Below, piece by piece: positions 9,211 to 18,136 of a DNA stretch of 33,830 nucleotides (within the stretch, counting starts at the first letter, position 1; every line of letters starts with the position of its first letter). The translations under genes and the position numbers were made by a program. Source of the stretch: Bacteroidales bacterium (GTDB lineage: Bacteria > Bacteroidota > Bacteroidia > Bacteroidales > FEN-979); assembly GCA_016783905.1 (NCBI GenBank), contig JADHVQ010000017.1, positions 1-33,830 of the forward strand, given 5' to 3'. Under the pieces are notes generated by a model. That model was not told where the DNA came from. It did no database searches and worked only from the letters and a program-made list of their open reading frames with translations.

Positions 9211-9771
9211 ATGAAACGGATTACGTTAACTTTCATCGGGCTGGTATTCGCCATGACCCTGATCCAGGCACAGAAGTTTGCCTATGTGGACACCAAATAC
9301 ATCCTGGATAACATCCCGGAGTATGCGGAGGCACAGGCTCAGATTGATGAGCTTTCAGTCCAGTGGCAAAAGGAGATCGAAGATAAATTTGCAGAAGTGG
9401 AGAAGATGTACAACGAATTCCAGGCACAATCGGTGCTGCTTCCCGAAGAGATGAAGGCAAAGAAGGAACAGGACATCGTTGACCTGGAACGGGAAGCGAA
9501 AGATTTGCAGCGGAAGTATTTCGGGAAGGAAGGGGAGTTATTCAAAAAACGCCAGGAACTGGTCAAACCCGTCCAGGAAAAGATCTATAATGCCATCCAG
9601 CAGATCGCTGAAGATTACAACTATGCCGTGATCTTTGACAAGGCAGGAAGCCTCACCATGATGTATGCGAATCCCAAGTACGACATCAGCGATGATGTGT
9701 TGGATCAGTTGGGCGCTGCCATGGGATCACGAACCCGTAACCAGCCTTCAACTGGTGAAAAACGAAAATAA
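9211..9771 (+). CDS. OmpH/Skp-family periplasmic chaperone (first copy)
   Basis: Skp-like chaperones hold unfolded outer-membrane proteins in the periplasm for delivery to BamA. The protein has 186 residues from the ATG at 9211, chosen because it immediately precedes the signal peptide MKRITLTFIGLVFAMTLIQA; an in-frame ATG at 9181 would place ten extra residues before it. The mature N-terminus QKFAYVDTKYILDNIPEYAEA is the OmpH signature, followed by a long charged coiled coil and a C-terminal strand (YNYAVIFDKAGSLTMMYANP). It lies downstream of bamA and upstream of a second copy. Confidence 0.92.
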   Translation: MKRITLTFIGLVFAMTLIQAQKFAYVDTKYILDNIPEYAEAQAQIDELSVQWQKEIEDKFAEVEKMYNEFQAQSVLLPEEMKAKKEQDIVDLEREAKDLQRKYFGKEGELFKKRQELVKPVQEKIYNAIQQIAEDYNYAVIFDKAGSLTMMYANPKYDISDDVLDQLGAAMGSRTRNQPSTGEKRK

Positions 9772-9807
9772 ACGAGCCAGACAATACGTAAGTAATCATA
9801 TTTTTTC

Positions 9808-9815
9808 TATTTTTG
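9808..9815 (+). promoter_or_regulatory. Promoter -7 element before the second ompH
   Basis: TATTTTTG matches TAnnTTTG and lies 38 bp before the second ompH start in the 82-bp gap between the two ompH genes. No convincing -33 TTTG is seen at the usual distance. Confidence 0.4.
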
Positions 9816-9853
9816 CGAACCCAAAAGTACAAACCCATATTTAAAAGAAAACA

Positions 9854-10378
9854 ATGAAAAAGTCAGCAAAGATCTATGCCGTAATGGCGCTCTTGATCGG
9901 TATAGCTTTCAGCTCCCAGGCTCAAACCCAAGCTCCTTTGAAAATAGGATATGTTGATTTCAACACCCTGTTGCAGGCCATGCCAGGTATTGATTCCGTC
10001 CGGAACGCACTTCAGGTATACCAGCAGACGCTTACCGACCAGATGGACCAGATGCGGGTAGAGTTTGAAAACAAGTATCTCGACTATCAGTCTAAAGCAG
10101 CTGGAATGTCAGATATCATTAAGCAGAACAAAGAACAGGAGCTACAGCAGCTGCAGGAGCGAATTGATGCCTTCCAGGCGCAGGCCCAGCAGGATCTTCA
10201 GAACAAGCAACAAAAACTCCTTCAACCACTCATCAATGAAGCCAAACAGGCTATCTCGGCAGTGGCCAAGGAAAAGGGGTATACCTATGTGCTGAATGCC
10301 ATCGAAGATGTGGTGCTCTTTTCAACTCCGGTCCATAACCTCCTTCCGGCTGTAAAACAAAAACTGGGGATCGAGTAA
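9854..10378 (+). CDS. OmpH/Skp-family periplasmic chaperone (second copy)
   Basis: The protein has 174 residues, with a signal peptide (MKKSAKIYAVMALLIGIAF followed by SSQAQ) and the OmpH opening LKIGYVDFNTLLQAMPGI. A glutamine-rich coiled coil follows (roughly residues 50-130), then a C-terminal strand KGYTYVLNAIEDVVLFS. It is a paralogue of the preceding gene; tandem ompH genes after bamA are usual in Bacteroidota. It converges on nadB with a 13-bp gap and has its own possible -7 element. Confidence 0.92.
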   Translation: MKKSAKIYAVMALLIGIAFSSQAQTQAPLKIGYVDFNTLLQAMPGIDSVRNALQVYQQTLTDQMDQMRVEFENKYLDYQSKAAGMSDIIKQNKEQELQQLQERIDAFQAQAQQDLQNKQQKLLQPLINEAKQAISAVAKEKGYTYVLNAIEDVVLFSTPVHNLLPAVKQKLGIE

Positions 10379-10391
10379 AAAGGTTTTCAAA

Positions 10392-11960
10392 TCAGCTTTT
10401 CATCTTTCGGTAGTCAAGCGAATAGTGCAATCCCTTGTTCTCTTTACGGGTAGTAGCTTGTTTGATCACCAGGTATGCCACATTGATCATGTTGCGCAAT
10501 TCACTAATGCGTGGGGTGAGGATGGATTTGTTGTAGAGATCTTCCGTCTCTTCATAGAGCAGGTTGAGGCGGTCGAGTGCCCGTTGCAGGCGAAGGTTGG
10601 AGCGAACGATGCCTACGTAGCTGCTCATGATCGCCTGGAGCTCCTTCTGCGACTGCGTGACCAGGATCATCTCTTCGGTGAGAACCATCCCTTCTGCATT
10701 CCAATCGGGGATCGCATTGCAGTAATCGATATGTGAAAGACATTCGATGGCATGCTGACTGGCCCGGTGAGAGAAGACTACCGATTCGAGCAGTGAGTTC
10801 GAAGCCAGCCGGTTGGCTCCATGCATACCGGTGCTTGCACATTCACCGGAGGAGTAGAGATTCCGGATGGTGGAGCGGCCAAATTCATCGGTTTTGATCC
10901 CTCCACAGATATAGTGGGCTGCAGGAACAACCGGGATCTGGTCGCGTGAGATATCGATTCCCAGACTCAGACACTTGGCGTAAATCCTGGGGAACTGTCG
11001 AATCAGGTCATTCTTGTCCAGATGCCGGCAATCGAGGTAGACAAAATCCTCTCCGCTGATCTTCAGCTCATTATCAATTGCCCTTGCCACAATATCGCGG
11101 GGAGCAAGGGAGAGGCGCTCGTCGTATTTCTGCATGAACTCCTTTCCGGAGTAATCCTTGAGGATCGCTCCAAAACCACGTAGTGCTTCGGTTATCAAAA
11201 AGGAGGGACGTTCCTGCGGATGGAAGAGTGCGGTGGGATGGAATTGTACAAACTCCATGTTTTCAATCACCCCTTTGGCACGGTATACCATGGCGATCCC
11301 GTCACCGGTGGAGATCGTGGGATTGGTGGTGTTGCTGTAAATGTTGCCTGCCCCGCCGGTAGCAACCAGCGTTACTTTGGCGAGGATGGTGTCAACCTGG
11401 TTGGTTTTGGGATTGAATACATACACCCCGTAGCAGGTAACATCGGAAGTCCGGATGTTTACCTCTATGCCCAGGTGGTGCTGTGTGATGATATCGATGG
11501 CGTAATGGTTCTCCAGCACCTCTATCTTCGGATGCTTCCGTACCTGGTCGATCAGCGTATCTTCAATCTCCTTGCCGGTGCTGTCTTTATGGCGTAATAC
11601 GCGATACTCGGAGTGACCTCCCTCTTTGGCCAGGTCGTAATGGCCCGACTCGTCTTTATCAAAATTGGTTCCCCATGAGATCAACTCCCTGATCCGGTCG
11701 GTCGACTCCGTAATGGTGAACCTTACGATCTTTTCGTTGCAGAGGCCATCTCCCGCAATGATGGTATCCTGGATGTGCTTCTCATAGGTATCGGGGGTGT
11801 GCATGACCGCTGCAATCCCACCCTGGGCATAGCTGGTAGCCGTGTCATCCATCTTCTGCTTGGTGACGACGCATACCTTCCCATGTTCTGCCACTTTGAG
11901 AGCAAATGTGAGGCCGGCTATTCCCGACCCGATGACCAGAAAATCAACATGGGTTCTCAT
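10392..11960 (-). CDS. nadB: L-aspartate oxidase
   Basis: NadB oxidises L-aspartate to iminoaspartate with FAD, the first step of de novo NAD synthesis; under anaerobic conditions fumarate can be the acceptor. The 522-residue protein has the FAD-binding GSGIAGLTFALKVAEHGKV at the N-terminus, the active-site region EGGHSEYRVLRHKDSTG, VTLVATGGAGNIYSNTTNP, EFVQFHPTAL, and the FAD-binding ECASTGMHGANRLASNSLLE, all diagnostic of the succinate dehydrogenase/NadB flavoprotein family. nadA and nadC are not in the window. Confidence 0.95.
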   Translation of the reverse strand: MRTHVDFLVIGSGIAGLTFALKVAEHGKVCVVTKQKMDDTATSYAQGGIAAVMHTPDTYEKHIQDTIIAGDGLCNEKIVRFTITESTDRIRELISWGTNFDKDESGHYDLAKEGGHSEYRVLRHKDSTGKEIEDTLIDQVRKHPKIEVLENHYAIDIITQHHLGIEVNIRTSDVTCYGVYVFNPKTNQVDTILAKVTLVATGGAGNIYSNTTNPTISTGDGIAMVYRAKGVIENMEFVQFHPTALFHPQERPSFLITEALRGFGAILKDYSGKEFMQKYDERLSLAPRDIVARAIDNELKISGEDFVYLDCRHLDKNDLIRQFPRIYAKCLSLGIDISRDQIPVVPAAHYICGGIKTDEFGRSTIRNLYSSGECASTGMHGANRLASNSLLESVVFSHRASQHAIECLSHIDYCNAIPDWNAEGMVLTEEMILVTQSQKELQAIMSSYVGIVRSNLRLQRALDRLNLLYEETEDLYNKSILTPRISELRNMINVAYLVIKQATTRKENKGLHYSLDYRKMKS

Positions 11961-11968
11961 AGTTATCC

Positions 11969-12070
11969 TCAGATATCGAGAAGAACCTGGTACAGATCCT
12001 CCCCGGCTGTTAGCATTTGACCAGGCTCTTCCATGAGTTCTTTCACTTTTCGGGCAGTTTGATCAGGATT
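11969..12070 (-). pseudogene. Possible 3' remnant of an unidentified gene upstream of nadB
   Basis: A 33-codon stretch ending in TGA at 11969-11971 reads like a natural protein C-terminus (NPDQTARKVKELMEEPGQ, then MLTAGEDLYQVLLDI). It has no start codon in a plausible position and a stop lies just upstream in the same frame. The remainder of the 258-bp gap up to the dipeptidase gene shows nothing recognisable apart from the promoter. This could be chance; the family was not recognised. Confidence 0.25.
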
Positions 12071-12166
12071 CGTTCAGGTGGTGCACGATCAAGTGGAGGG
12101 AGGCATTCCCGATGCCAATATGAAAATGTATCCATCTCATAAGATTCACCGAATGTTGAAACAATG

Positions 12167-12198
12167 TTGCAAAAATAGAGTATAAATCGCTACCTTTG
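12167..12198 (+). promoter_or_regulatory. Promoter for the M20 dipeptidase
   Basis: A perfect -7 element TACCTTTG (12191-12198) has a TTG 21 bp upstream at 12167-12169. The start codon follows 20 bp downstream. The layout matches the Bacteroidota promoter consensus. Confidence 0.6.
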
Positions 12199-12218
12199 CC
12201 GCAAAATTTTACCTGGGA

Positions 12219-13589
12219 ATGAATTATCTACAAGACTATATTGAGACTCACAAAGATCGCTTCCTGCAGGAGTTGTTCGGGCTGATCAGGATATCCTCCA
12301 TCAGCTCTGAGAAAGAGCACAAGGAAGATATGATCAAAGCTGCTGAATACTGGAAAAAATCAATCCGTGAAGCTGGTGCCGACAAGGTTGAGGTAATCTC
12401 CACGAAAGGGAATCCGGTAGTATACGGAGAGAAGATTGTTGACCCATCCTTACCAACGGTTCTTGTATATGGGCATTACGACGTGATGCCGGTAGATCCC
12501 CTGGATCTCTGGGAATCCCCTCCCTTCAAACCCGAAGTGCGAAACGGGAAGATATATGCCCGTGGAGCCGATGATGACAAAGGGCAGGCTTTTATGCATG
12601 CCAAAGCGTTTGAGCTGATGGTGAAGACCCACACGCTTCCCTGCAACATCAAGTTCATGATAGAAGGGGAGGAGGAGATTGGCTCTCCCAGTCTTGCCGC
12701 ATTCTGTGAAGAGCACAAAGAGATGTTGAAATCGGATATCATCCTGGTTTCCGATACGGGTATGATCTCGATGGATTGTCCTTCGGTAACTGTTGGATTA
12801 CGCGGACTGGCCTACATGCAGGTAGAGCTGACTGGCCCGGATCATGATCTTCATTCAGGCCTGTTTGGAGGTGCTGTTGCCAACCCAATCAACGTGCTTA
12901 CCAAGATGGTGGCATCCCTTACCGTTGAGGATGGAAAGATCAACATTCCTGGATTTTACGACGATGTATTGGTCGTGAGCGAAAAGGAGAGGAGGCTGAT
13001 GGCCCAGGCGCCTTTCAGCGAGGAAGATTACATGAAGGCGATCGATGTGAAGGCGCTGGATGGGGAAGCCGGATATACAACCCGCGAACGGACCGGAATC
13101 CGTCCTTCGCTCGATGTCAATGGAATCTGGGGTGGTTATACAGGAGAAGGCTCTAAAACCGTACTCCCATCCAAAGCGTATGCCAAGATCTCGATGAGAT
13201 TGGTACCCAACCAGGATCACAAAAAGATAGCCAAACTTTTTGAGAAGCATTTTCAATCGATTGCCCCGGATACTATCAGGGTAAAAGTGACTGCATTGCA
13301 TGGCGGACAGGCATATGTATCTCCGATCGATACCCCCGGGTATATGGCGGCCAGCAAAGCGATAGAAGCAACGTTCGGAAAAATTCCTGTCCCGGCAAGA
13401 AGTGGTGGCAGTATCCCTATTATCTCCACCTTCGAGCAGATTCTTGGAGTGAAATCAATCCTGCTGGGATTCGGTCTGGAGTCGGATGCCTGCCACTCTC
13501 CCAACGAGAACTACCCACTGAAGAATTTCTACAAGGGCATCGAGACGATCCCCTATTTCTTTAACTATTTCGCAGAACTTGCAAAATAG
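12219..13589 (+). CDS. M20-family dipeptidase (metallopeptidase)
   Basis: The protein has 456 residues and no signal peptide, so it is likely cytoplasmic. Zinc-ligand motifs of the M20 carboxypeptidase/carnosinase-like group are visible in order: GHYDVMPVDP (His and the catalytic Asp), ARGADDDKGQ (bridging Asp), MIEGEEEIGSPSL (general base Glu and ligand Glu), LVSDTGM (Asp), and the C-terminal ACHSPNENY (His). The region VGLRGLAYMQVELTGPDHDLHSG opens the dimerisation domain. It probably cleaves dipeptides; the exact substrate cannot be read. It converges on dsbD with an 8-bp gap. Confidence 0.92.
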   Translation: MNYLQDYIETHKDRFLQELFGLIRISSISSEKEHKEDMIKAAEYWKKSIREAGADKVEVISTKGNPVVYGEKIVDPSLPTVLVYGHYDVMPVDPLDLWESPPFKPEVRNGKIYARGADDDKGQAFMHAKAFELMVKTHTLPCNIKFMIEGEEEIGSPSLAAFCEEHKEMLKSDIILVSDTGMISMDCPSVTVGLRGLAYMQVELTGPDHDLHSGLFGGAVANPINVLTKMVASLTVEDGKINIPGFYDDVLVVSEKERRLMAQAPFSEEDYMKAIDVKALDGEAGYTTRERTGIRPSLDVNGIWGGYTGEGSKTVLPSKAYAKISMRLVPNQDHKKIAKLFEKHFQSIAPDTIRVKVTALHGGQAYVSPIDTPGYMAASKAIEATFGKIPVPARSGGSIPIISTFEQILGVKSILLGFGLESDACHSPNENYPLKNFYKGIETIPYFFNYFAELAK

Positions 13590-13597
13590 ATCCCGTG

Positions 13598-15664
13598 CTA
13601 TTTTTGTTGGTTTTTACGGAAGGCCTCTACCCCTTTATCCAGGAAGTTGATGAATCCCTGTATATTGGTATCAAACGCCCGGGGAGGGATCAGCATTTTG
13701 CCGTTGGTGTCGAGTAAAACGTAATAGGGCTGGGCATTGACGTTAAAACGGGAAATCTCAAAATCCACATTTTTCCTGCCCAGGGTCTTTTTCACCTTTC
13801 CATCGACTGTGGAAGTAATCCACTCGGATTCAGGTAGTTCTGTCCGCTCATCTACGTACAGCGCTACGATGATGTAATCATCCCGTAGCCGTTTCATTAC
13901 CTCAGGGTCGGGCCATACAGTACGTTCCATTACCTTGCAGTTGACACAACCGTGACCGGTGAAGTCGATCAGGATCGGTTTGTTCAGCTGTTTTGCGCAG
14001 GCCAGGCCCTGTTCGTAATCAAAATACCCCTGCAATCCATGTGCAAGCTTTAGCTTGTCACCATATCTCGGTTTATCGCACAACCGCCAGGCATCCTCCG
14101 CGGCCGGTCCGCTTCCCCTGTGTTCCTGGATGAGTTCAATGAGGTTGAACGATGATTCAGCAGGCAGGAAAGCCGAAACTGTCCTCAGCGGAGCGCCGAT
14201 CATGCCGGGCAGCAGGTAGACTACGAATGTGAAGGTGGCGATGATCAGTAACAGACGAGGTACTCCAATGTATTTCAGGTCGCTGTCGTGCGAAAATTTG
14301 ATCTTCCCCATCAGGTATAAGCCCATCAGGGTGAAGAGAACGATCCACACAGCGATGAAGAACTCACGGGTGATGCCCCAGCCAAGAGCCTGGTTGGGTA
14401 CCAGCAGGAATTTCATGCCAAGAGCCAGGATGATAAAGCCCAGGACCACTTTCACCGAGTTCAGCCAGCCACCTGATTTAGGCATCTTGGCCAGCATCGA
14501 AGGGAAGAAAGCCAGGATGGTGAACGGCAGGGCGAAGGCTACAGAGAAGCCAAACATCCCTATGGTGGGTTTCAGGATGTTGCCGGAGGAGGCCTCCACC
14601 AGGATGCCCCCGATGAAGGGAGCCGTACAGGAGAAGGAGACGAGAACGAGCGTGAGAGCCATGAAAAAGGTTCCGATCAGTCCTCCTTTGTCCACCTGCT
14701 GATCTGATTTATTGGTTAGTTTGGAGGGGAGTACGATCTCGAACAGACCGAAAAAGGATGCAGCAAATGTCGCAAAGAGTAAGAAGAAGATGATGTTTGT
14801 GATCCAGCTCGAACTGACGTTCTTGATGGCATCGGACCCAAATAACAGGGTTACCAGCACCCCGATAAAGGTGTAGATCACAATGATTGAGAGGCCATAA
14901 AAGAGGGCATTCACTTTGGCTCCGAGTTTGCTCTTACTGCTGCTCATAAAAAAGGTGACGGTCATGGGGATCATTGGATAGACGCAGGGTGTGAGCGCAC
15001 CGGCGAATCCGGCCAACAGGGCAACCACGAAAAACACCCAGAGGGAGCCGCTTTCTGTTGCCGGTTCTTCCACCGGGGATTCGATGGTTGTAGCTGTGAT
15101 CTTTTCGGATTTTGCCTCTTCCCCGGCCATCATGGAATCGGACCGGACTTCCTGGTTTTCTACAACCGAAATCACCTGCTCGGGCTGTTTTTCTGCCACA
15201 GATGGTTGAATGGCTTCCAGCTTATATTCGAAGTCAACCCCGGTAGGAGGTAAACATCGCTTATCATCGCAACACATGAACTCCAGTTCACCGGTGACGG
15301 TAAATGCCTTTGGAGTGAGGATCTTGATCTTCTGTTTGAATACAATCGTCCCGTCAAAAAATTTCAGGTTCATCTCAAAATTAGGATCGTATTCTTCCAC
15401 TCCCTCCGGTTCCGTTACTTTTCCAACCAGTTTGAAGTTGTCACTTGGTTTGAAAGTAAATACAGTTGGGAGGGGGCCTCCCACGGGAATATATTGGGAG
15501 TAAAGGTGCCAGCCTTTATCAATTTTAGCAATGAGCATCAGGATTGCTTCATCCTGTGATGTCCGTTCCGACTCGAACGACCACTTTACCGGATCCAGCA
15601 CCTGGCTGAAGGAAATCAGGGGTATTAATAACCATACAAATCCTGCCAAAGCAAATTTTTTCAT
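13598..15664 (-). CDS. DsbD-type thiol:disulfide interchange protein
   Basis: It transfers electrons from cytoplasmic thioredoxin across the inner membrane to periplasmic disulfide partners. About 688 residues from the ATG at 15664, which directly starts the signal peptide MKKFALAGFVWLLIPLISFS; an ATG at 15676 would add four. Domains in order are an N-terminal DsbD-alpha domain with ECMCC-like cysteines (EFMCCDDKRCLPP); a CcdA-type eight-helix membrane domain with conserved cysteines in ALTPCVYPMIPMT and SFSCTAPFIGG; and a C-terminal thioredoxin domain with CVNC (DFTGHGCVNCKVME). A linker of ~50 acidic/serine residues separates the alpha and membrane parts. All three redox pairs seem intact. 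Confidence 0.92.
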   Translation of the reverse strand: MKKFALAGFVWLLIPLISFSQVLDPVKWSFESERTSQDEAILMLIAKIDKGWHLYSQYIPVGGPLPTVFTFKPSDNFKLVGKVTEPEGVEEYDPNFEMNLKFFDGTIVFKQKIKILTPKAFTVTGELEFMCCDDKRCLPPTGVDFEYKLEAIQPSVAEKQPEQVISVVENQEVRSDSMMAGEEAKSEKITATTIESPVEEPATESGSLWVFFVVALLAGFAGALTPCVYPMIPMTVTFFMSSSKSKLGAKVNALFYGLSIIVIYTFIGVLVTLLFGSDAIKNVSSSWITNIIFFLLFATFAASFFGLFEIVLPSKLTNKSDQQVDKGGLIGTFFMALTLVLVSFSCTAPFIGGILVEASSGNILKPTIGMFGFSVAFALPFTILAFFPSMLAKMPKSGGWLNSVKVVLGFIILALGMKFLLVPNQALGWGITREFFIAVWIVLFTLMGLYLMGKIKFSHDSDLKYIGVPRLLLIIATFTFVVYLLPGMIGAPLRTVSAFLPAESSFNLIELIQEHRGSGPAAEDAWRLCDKPRYGDKLKLAHGLQGYFDYEQGLACAKQLNKPILIDFTGHGCVNCKVMERTVWPDPEVMKRLRDDYIIVALYVDERTELPESEWITSTVDGKVKKTLGRKNVDFEISRFNVNAQPYYVLLDTNGKMLIPPRAFDTNIQGFINFLDKGVEAFRKNQQK

Positions 15665-15692
15665 GTGATTCAGCATTGTTTTTTTAGATGCG

Positions 15693-15700
15693 CAAAGGTA
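15693..15700 (-). promoter_or_regulatory. Promoter -7 element for the dsbD-type gene
   Basis: Read on the minus strand the sequence is TACCTTTG, a perfect TAnnTTTG. It is 28 bp from the preferred start at 15664. A start at 15676 would leave an untranslated leader of only about 10 nt, which supports 15664. No clear -33 element was found in the short gap after tilS. Confidence 0.5.
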
Positions 15701-15712
15701 GATAATTTTATC

Positions 15713-17053
15713 TTACCGGGGATGGTAATCAACCACCCATAACTCCCTGGAACGGGTTGAAACGCGGTAACGGTGGTCGATCCGGTGACCGATCACCCAG
15801 GCAATACGGTTTCCGGAGCAAAGCAACCAGCACTGTTCTTTACCGGGGATCGGTATCTTTTCGTCAATGAAAAAATCACTCAGTTTTTTCCGTTTATTCA
15901 TGCCAAACGGATAGAAATAGTCGCCCGGTTTCCATCTTCGGAGGATCAGCGGGAAGGTGAGTTTCTTTTTGTCCAGGGTGGCCCTGTTCTTATCGGCGCT
16001 GATCTGATAACCGGCCTCTCTGGTGAACGATTGAATGGATAGCCGGATGGGTTTCGTTACATTCTTAGTTGCTTCGTTAACAAGATACTCCCCTGTGCTT
16101 GCATGCTGTTCTGCGGAAGGAATCATAGTTATGATCAGCTGGTTGCGATCTTTGATGATCCGGTGAGTGGATGAGTAAAATGCCTTCCCGCTCTCCTGGT
16201 CGAGTGATCTGATCAGGTCCCGGATGGTGGCTTCATTGAACTCAAATGGGGTAAGCAATTCATACAACCAGGCTGAAAGTGGTTCCAGCTTCCGGAGTTC
16301 GACAATATGGATGATCCAATGGTCTTTCATGCGCCGGATCAGGTTCTTCCGGCTCTTTTCGACCAGGGGTTTCAGGATCAACTCGGTCTCCTGTATCCGG
16401 CTGATGGTGGCTGTAATCTGTTTCGCGTAATCGGGATCAATGGAGTGGAGCAGCGGGATCAGCTGATGCCGGATTTTGTTCCTGGCATATTTGAGGGAGC
16501 TGTTGGAACTATCTTCGCGGAATGAGAGATCGTGTTTCCGGGCAAACCGGAAAATATCTTCCCGCGATGCGAACAGGAGGGGCCGGATCACCTTTCCTTG
16601 CCTGACCAGTATCCCATGCAATCCTGAGATGCCTGTCCCACGGAGCAGGTTGATGAAGAAGGTCTCTACCTGATCGTCCAGGTGATGGGCAGTAGCAATC
16701 CAATCGAATCCTTCCTTATGGCGGGTCGCTTCAAACCACTCATAGCGAAGCTCTCTCGCCGCCATCTGGATAGATACTTTATGGGTATCTGCGTAATCTA
16801 CGGTGAAAAACCGTTTCGAGAAAAACGGAACGCGGCAAGAGACCGACAGCTCTCCTGCAAAACGTTCATCCTCTTCCGACTCCTCTTCCCGCAATTGAAA
16901 ATTGGCATGTGCGATTCCGAAGGGATAACCAGCCTGATGGAATAAATCCACCATTACCACCGAATCCACCCCTCCCGATACCGCCAGCAGCACCCGGTCA
17001 TCCGGCTGAAACAGCCTCTGTTCTTCAATGAAAGATTTGAATCTCTGTAACAT
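15713..17053 (-). CDS. tilS: tRNA(Ile)-lysidine synthetase
   Basis: TilS attaches lysine to C34 of the CAU-anticodon isoleucine tRNA using ATP, so that it reads AUA. The protein has 446 residues from the ATG at 17053. The frame is open 45 codons further upstream, but that would run into korB and is rejected. The PP-loop SGGVDS is at residues 26-31, followed by TAHHLDDQVETFFINLLRGT and the NSSLKYARNKIRHQLIPLL region typical of TilS. The C-terminal domain contains RRWKPGDYFYPFGM and KKLSDFFIDEKIP. The gene starts 40 bp after korB, with an octamer repeat array in between. Confidence 0.95.
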   Translation of the reverse strand: MLQRFKSFIEEQRLFQPDDRVLLAVSGGVDSVVMVDLFHQAGYPFGIAHANFQLREEESEEDERFAGELSVSCRVPFFSKRFFTVDYADTHKVSIQMAARELRYEWFEATRHKEGFDWIATAHHLDDQVETFFINLLRGTGISGLHGILVRQGKVIRPLLFASREDIFRFARKHDLSFREDSSNSSLKYARNKIRHQLIPLLHSIDPDYAKQITATISRIQETELILKPLVEKSRKNLIRRMKDHWIIHIVELRKLEPLSAWLYELLTPFEFNEATIRDLIRSLDQESGKAFYSSTHRIIKDRNQLIITMIPSAEQHASTGEYLVNEATKNVTKPIRLSIQSFTREAGYQISADKNRATLDKKKLTFPLILRRWKPGDYFYPFGMNKRKKLSDFFIDEKIPIPGKEQCWLLCSGNRIAWVIGHRIDHRYRVSTRSRELWVVDYHPR

Positions 17054-17072
17054 CCAGGCAAAGATACAACAA

Positions 17073-17096
17073 CTGGATAACTGGATAACTGGATTA
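17073..17096. repeat. Octamer tandem repeat (CTGGATAA x3) on the korB stop codon
   Basis: Three 8-bp units: CTGGATAA, CTGGATAA, CTGGATTA. The last unit covers the korB stop codon (TTA read forward at 17094-17096). The same octamer recurs in the array behind vorA at 26711. The array fills most of the 40-bp gap between korB and tilS. Confidence 0.85.
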
Positions 17097-18134
17097 CTTA
17101 ATCTCCCACGTATCTCCGCTTTTAAACAGGTGATCCATCTTTTTGATGGGGGCATCCTTTTGCCCGAGGCGGATCTTCTCCTCCACAAGGTCGTCGTAGG
17201 TGGGAAACATGGCCGACCGGATGACGCCGAAAACCTTCGGAAAATGAGGCGGTCCGAGTTTAGCCAGCATCATGTGGATCCAGGGATCCGGGTTGTAGCG
17301 GTCATGGACGAGGATATCGTCGATGGTAATGTTGTTGTTACCAAGTTCCACGACTTCGAGCTCGGTTCCGTTAAGCCGTAATCCTTTCTCCTTGTTGTGC
17401 CCGAAGAGAATGGGTTGTCCGTCAATGACCACACACATGTGATCGTCGCGGTTCTCTTTGCTGGTGATGCCGAAGTGGGCTTTATCAGCAAAGATGATGC
17501 AGTTCTGCAGGATCTCAACGATGGAGGCGCCGTCGTGTTTGGCTGCTTCAAACATCGCCTCTGTCATCATGGTGAGGTCGTTATCCGGAACCCGGGCAAA
17601 GAAGGTCCCCTGGGCGCCCATTACCAGTTCCCCGATGTTGAACGGGTGTTCAATGGTGCCGTGCGGGCTGGATTTGGTTACCGTGTTCATGGGGGTGGTG
17701 GGAGAGTATTGTCCCTTGGTCAGGCCATAGATCTCGTTGTTGAAGAGCATGATGTTGAGGTCCACATTCCGGCGGATGGTGTGGATGAAGTGGTTCCCGC
17801 CAATCGCCAGAGAGTCACCGTCACCTGTGGCAACCCATACGCTCAGGTGTGGGTTGGCTACCTTTATACCCGTGGCAATAGGCAGTGCCCGCCCGTGAAT
17901 GCCATGGATTCCATAGGTATTCACATAGTAGGGGAAGCGTGAAGAACACCCGATTCCGGAAACAAGACAAAAGTTCTCCTTTTTGTATCCAAGTCTGGGG
18001 AAGACGCGTTCTACGGCTGCCAGAATAGCATGAGCGCCACAACCGGGACACCATTTGACCATCTGATCACTTTCAAAATCGGCTTTCTCAAGCTGAACCG
18101 TCGTTCTCTCTATGGTTGAATTGATATATTCCAT
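17094..18134 (-). CDS. korB: 2-oxoacid:ferredoxin oxidoreductase, beta (TPP) subunit, probably 2-oxoglutarate type
   Basis: With KorA this subunit oxidatively decarboxylates a 2-oxoacid, probably 2-oxoglutarate, to the acyl-CoA while reducing ferredoxin. In the 346-residue protein the iron-sulfur and TPP region WCPGCGAHAILAAVERVF is followed by SGIGCSSRFPYYVNTYGIHG, HGRALPIATG, and the TPP/Mg motif GDGDSLAIGGNHFIH with FNNEIYGLTKGQYSPTT. NHFIH and NEIYGLTKGQ are typical of KorB-type enzymes. KorA ends 2 bp upstream, so the two are one operon. Substrate choice is inferred from family resemblance, not proven. Confidence 0.9.
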   Translation of the reverse strand: MEYINSTIERTTVQLEKADFESDQMVKWCPGCGAHAILAAVERVFPRLGYKKENFCLVSGIGCSSRFPYYVNTYGIHGIHGRALPIATGIKVANPHLSVWVATGDGDSLAIGGNHFIHTIRRNVDLNIMLFNNEIYGLTKGQYSPTTPMNTVTKSSPHGTIEHPFNIGELVMGAQGTFFARVPDNDLTMMTEAMFEAAKHDGASIVEILQNCIIFADKAHFGITSKENRDDHMCVVIDGQPILFGHNKEKGLRLNGTELEVVELGNNNITIDDILVHDRYNPDPWIHMMLAKLGPPHFPKVFGVIRSAMFPTYDDLVEEKIRLGQKDAPIKKMDHLFKSGDTWEIK

Positions 18135-18136
18135 GG

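Noticed and set aside
17054-17188. 45-codon N-terminal extension of tilS
   Set aside because: It would overlap the korB 3' end and precedes the conserved N-terminus; the ATG at 17053 gives a normal TilS.
17397-17942. 181-codon frame antisense to korB
   Set aside because: korB motifs cover the region; the antisense frame is a shadow.
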